From the NCBI GenBank assembly GCA_013003675.1, contig JABDIP010000419.1:1-6300 (forward strand): a stretch of 6,300 bases of DNA, in the 5' to 3' direction. The translations under genes were made by a program, and so were the position numbers. The DNA comes from Inquilinus sp. GTDB taxonomy: Bacteria; Pseudomonadota; Alphaproteobacteria; DSM-16000; Inquilinaceae. The notes under the pieces are model-generated. The model was given only the letters and a program-made list of their open reading frames with translations, did not search any database and was not told where the DNA came from. This document shows positions 5,722 to 6,300 of the stretch, piece by piece; position 1 is the stretch's first letter, and every line of letters starts with the position of its first letter.

Positions 5722-6207
5722 ATGTCGACCCCGATGTCGATCTTAGTTGCCGTCATGGCCACCTTCGGTACGCCGGCAATGGAATTGGACCCTGACGAGG
5801 TATTCTGCCTGACGCAGAATATCTACTTCGAGTCGAGCATCGAGAGGCGCGACGGCAAGAGCGCCGTGGCCCATGTCACGCTCAACCGCGTACAGAACCG
5901 GCGCTATCCGGATACCGTCTGCGGCGTCGTCTGGCAGAACCGGCAGTTCTCCTGGACACAGGACGGCAAGTCCGACCGCATCCCGCTCCATGACGCCCGC
6001 CGCCGCGAGCAACCCTGGGTCTACGAGGCGTGGATCGAGAGTGCCGAAGTTGCCGTCGAGGCGTTGCTGGGCCAATCGCCGGATCCGACCGATGGCGCCA
6101 ACTACTACTATGCCCATCGGCTGGTCACCCCATCCTGGTCGCGCAGCTTTACGGTGGCCGCGGTGATCGGCAACCACACCTTCATGCGCCGGCCGCGCGG
6201 TTCCTGA
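5722..6207 (+). CDS. SleB/Hydrolase_2 family cell-wall hydrolase
   Basis: This 161-residue protein matches the Hydrolase_2 (SleB-type) fold, which cleaves the glycan strand of peptidoglycan. Visible family landmarks are CLTQNIYFES (29-38) with the presumed catalytic Glu37, AVAHVTLNRV (48-57), RYPDTVCGVV (61-70), QFSWTQDGKSD (75-85), GANYYYAH (125-132), P137-S-W139 and IGNHTF (149-154). It is nearly all catalytic domain, short for the family, with no binding repeats. Residues 5-19 are mildly hydrophobic and end in Ala, but no basic residue precedes them, so a signal peptide is doubtful. The ATG is fixed by GGGAGG 5 nt upstream and a well-placed promoter. Despite the SleB name, proteobacterial homologues are not tied to spores; a role in wall remodelling is likely. 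A role as a phage lysin is possible, but no phage genes are near. Confidence 0.88.
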   Translation: MSTPMSILVAVMATFGTPAMELDPDEVFCLTQNIYFESSIERRDGKSAVAHVTLNRVQNRRYPDTVCGVVWQNRQFSWTQDGKSDRIPLHDARRREQPWVYEAWIESAEVAVEALLGQSPDPTDGANYYYAHRLVTPSWSRSFTVAAVIGNHTFMRRPRGS

Positions 6208-6246
6208 GCCACCCGCCGTTCCGGCCGAACCGGGCGCGCCGCCTCC

Positions 6247-6300
6247 CTATTTCCAGTGTTCGGCGATCCAGGATGCCGGCAGAGTCCGCCTGTGCAGGGT
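6247..6300 (-). CDS. Possible 3' end of a minus-strand gene, unrecognised
   Basis: From the right edge a minus-strand frame reads TLHRRTLPASWIAEHWK and stops at TAG (6249-6247). Seventeen codons are too few to identify. Convergent orientation with the hydrolase gene, 39 nt apart, and a natural-looking residue mix favour a real C terminus. It could equally be chance in high-GC DNA. Confidence 0.3.
   Translation of the reverse strand, partial: TLHRRTLPASWIAEHWK

Noticed and set aside
5743..6177. Minus-strand open frame opposite the hydrolase gene
   Set aside because: It is antisense to a conserved Hydrolase_2 domain with its own promoter and ribosome binding site on the plus strand.

Overview
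The window is high-GC proteobacterial chromosome, and everything recognisable points to an alphaproteobacterium, possibly Rhodospirillales-like (the order is a guess). The evidence is a ribosomal protein S1 with the alphaproteobacterial end motif GASLGDILGAALK, a class II (CP4-like) AroA, a zinc-ribbon protein of the alphaproteobacterial FYDLN_acid family, and a SleB-type cell-wall hydrolase.

Left two thirds, minus strand, read from right to left: aroA (4629-3295), cmk (3298-2669), rpsA (2558-426) and the start of ihfB (104-1, cut by the window edge). This is the classic proteobacterial aroA-cmk-rpsA-ihfB order. It links shikimate-pathway EPSP synthase, CMP/dCMP kinase, the mRNA-binding ribosomal protein S1 and the beta subunit of integration host factor. 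aroA and cmk overlap by 4 nt (ATGA). rpsA follows cmk after a 110-nt hairpin-rich gap and ends at a strong intrinsic terminator. ihfB therefore probably uses its own promoter in the 321-nt gap. rpsA carries a roughly 140-residue repetitive Lys/Glu/Ala/Pro tail beyond the usual S1 end.

Right third, plus strand: a 193-nt divergent promoter region separates aroA from a FYDLN_acid-family gene (4823-5266, GTG start). Next come a tRNA-Ala(GGC) gene (5394-5469) with the G3:U70 identity pair and its own terminator, a 252-nt gap ending in an AT-rich promoter island, and a SleB/Hydrolase_2 cell-wall hydrolase (5722-6207). The island holds TTGATA-N17-TATAAC, a perfect 20-bp dyad and helically phased TTAA boxes. 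The last 54 bases may be the 3' end of another minus-strand gene.

This is mostly an ordinary housekeeping neighbourhood. I found no convincing new multi-gene system, mobile element or CRISPR array. The points most worth a second look are the tandemly duplicated S1 tail and the putative operator upstream of the hydrolase gene.
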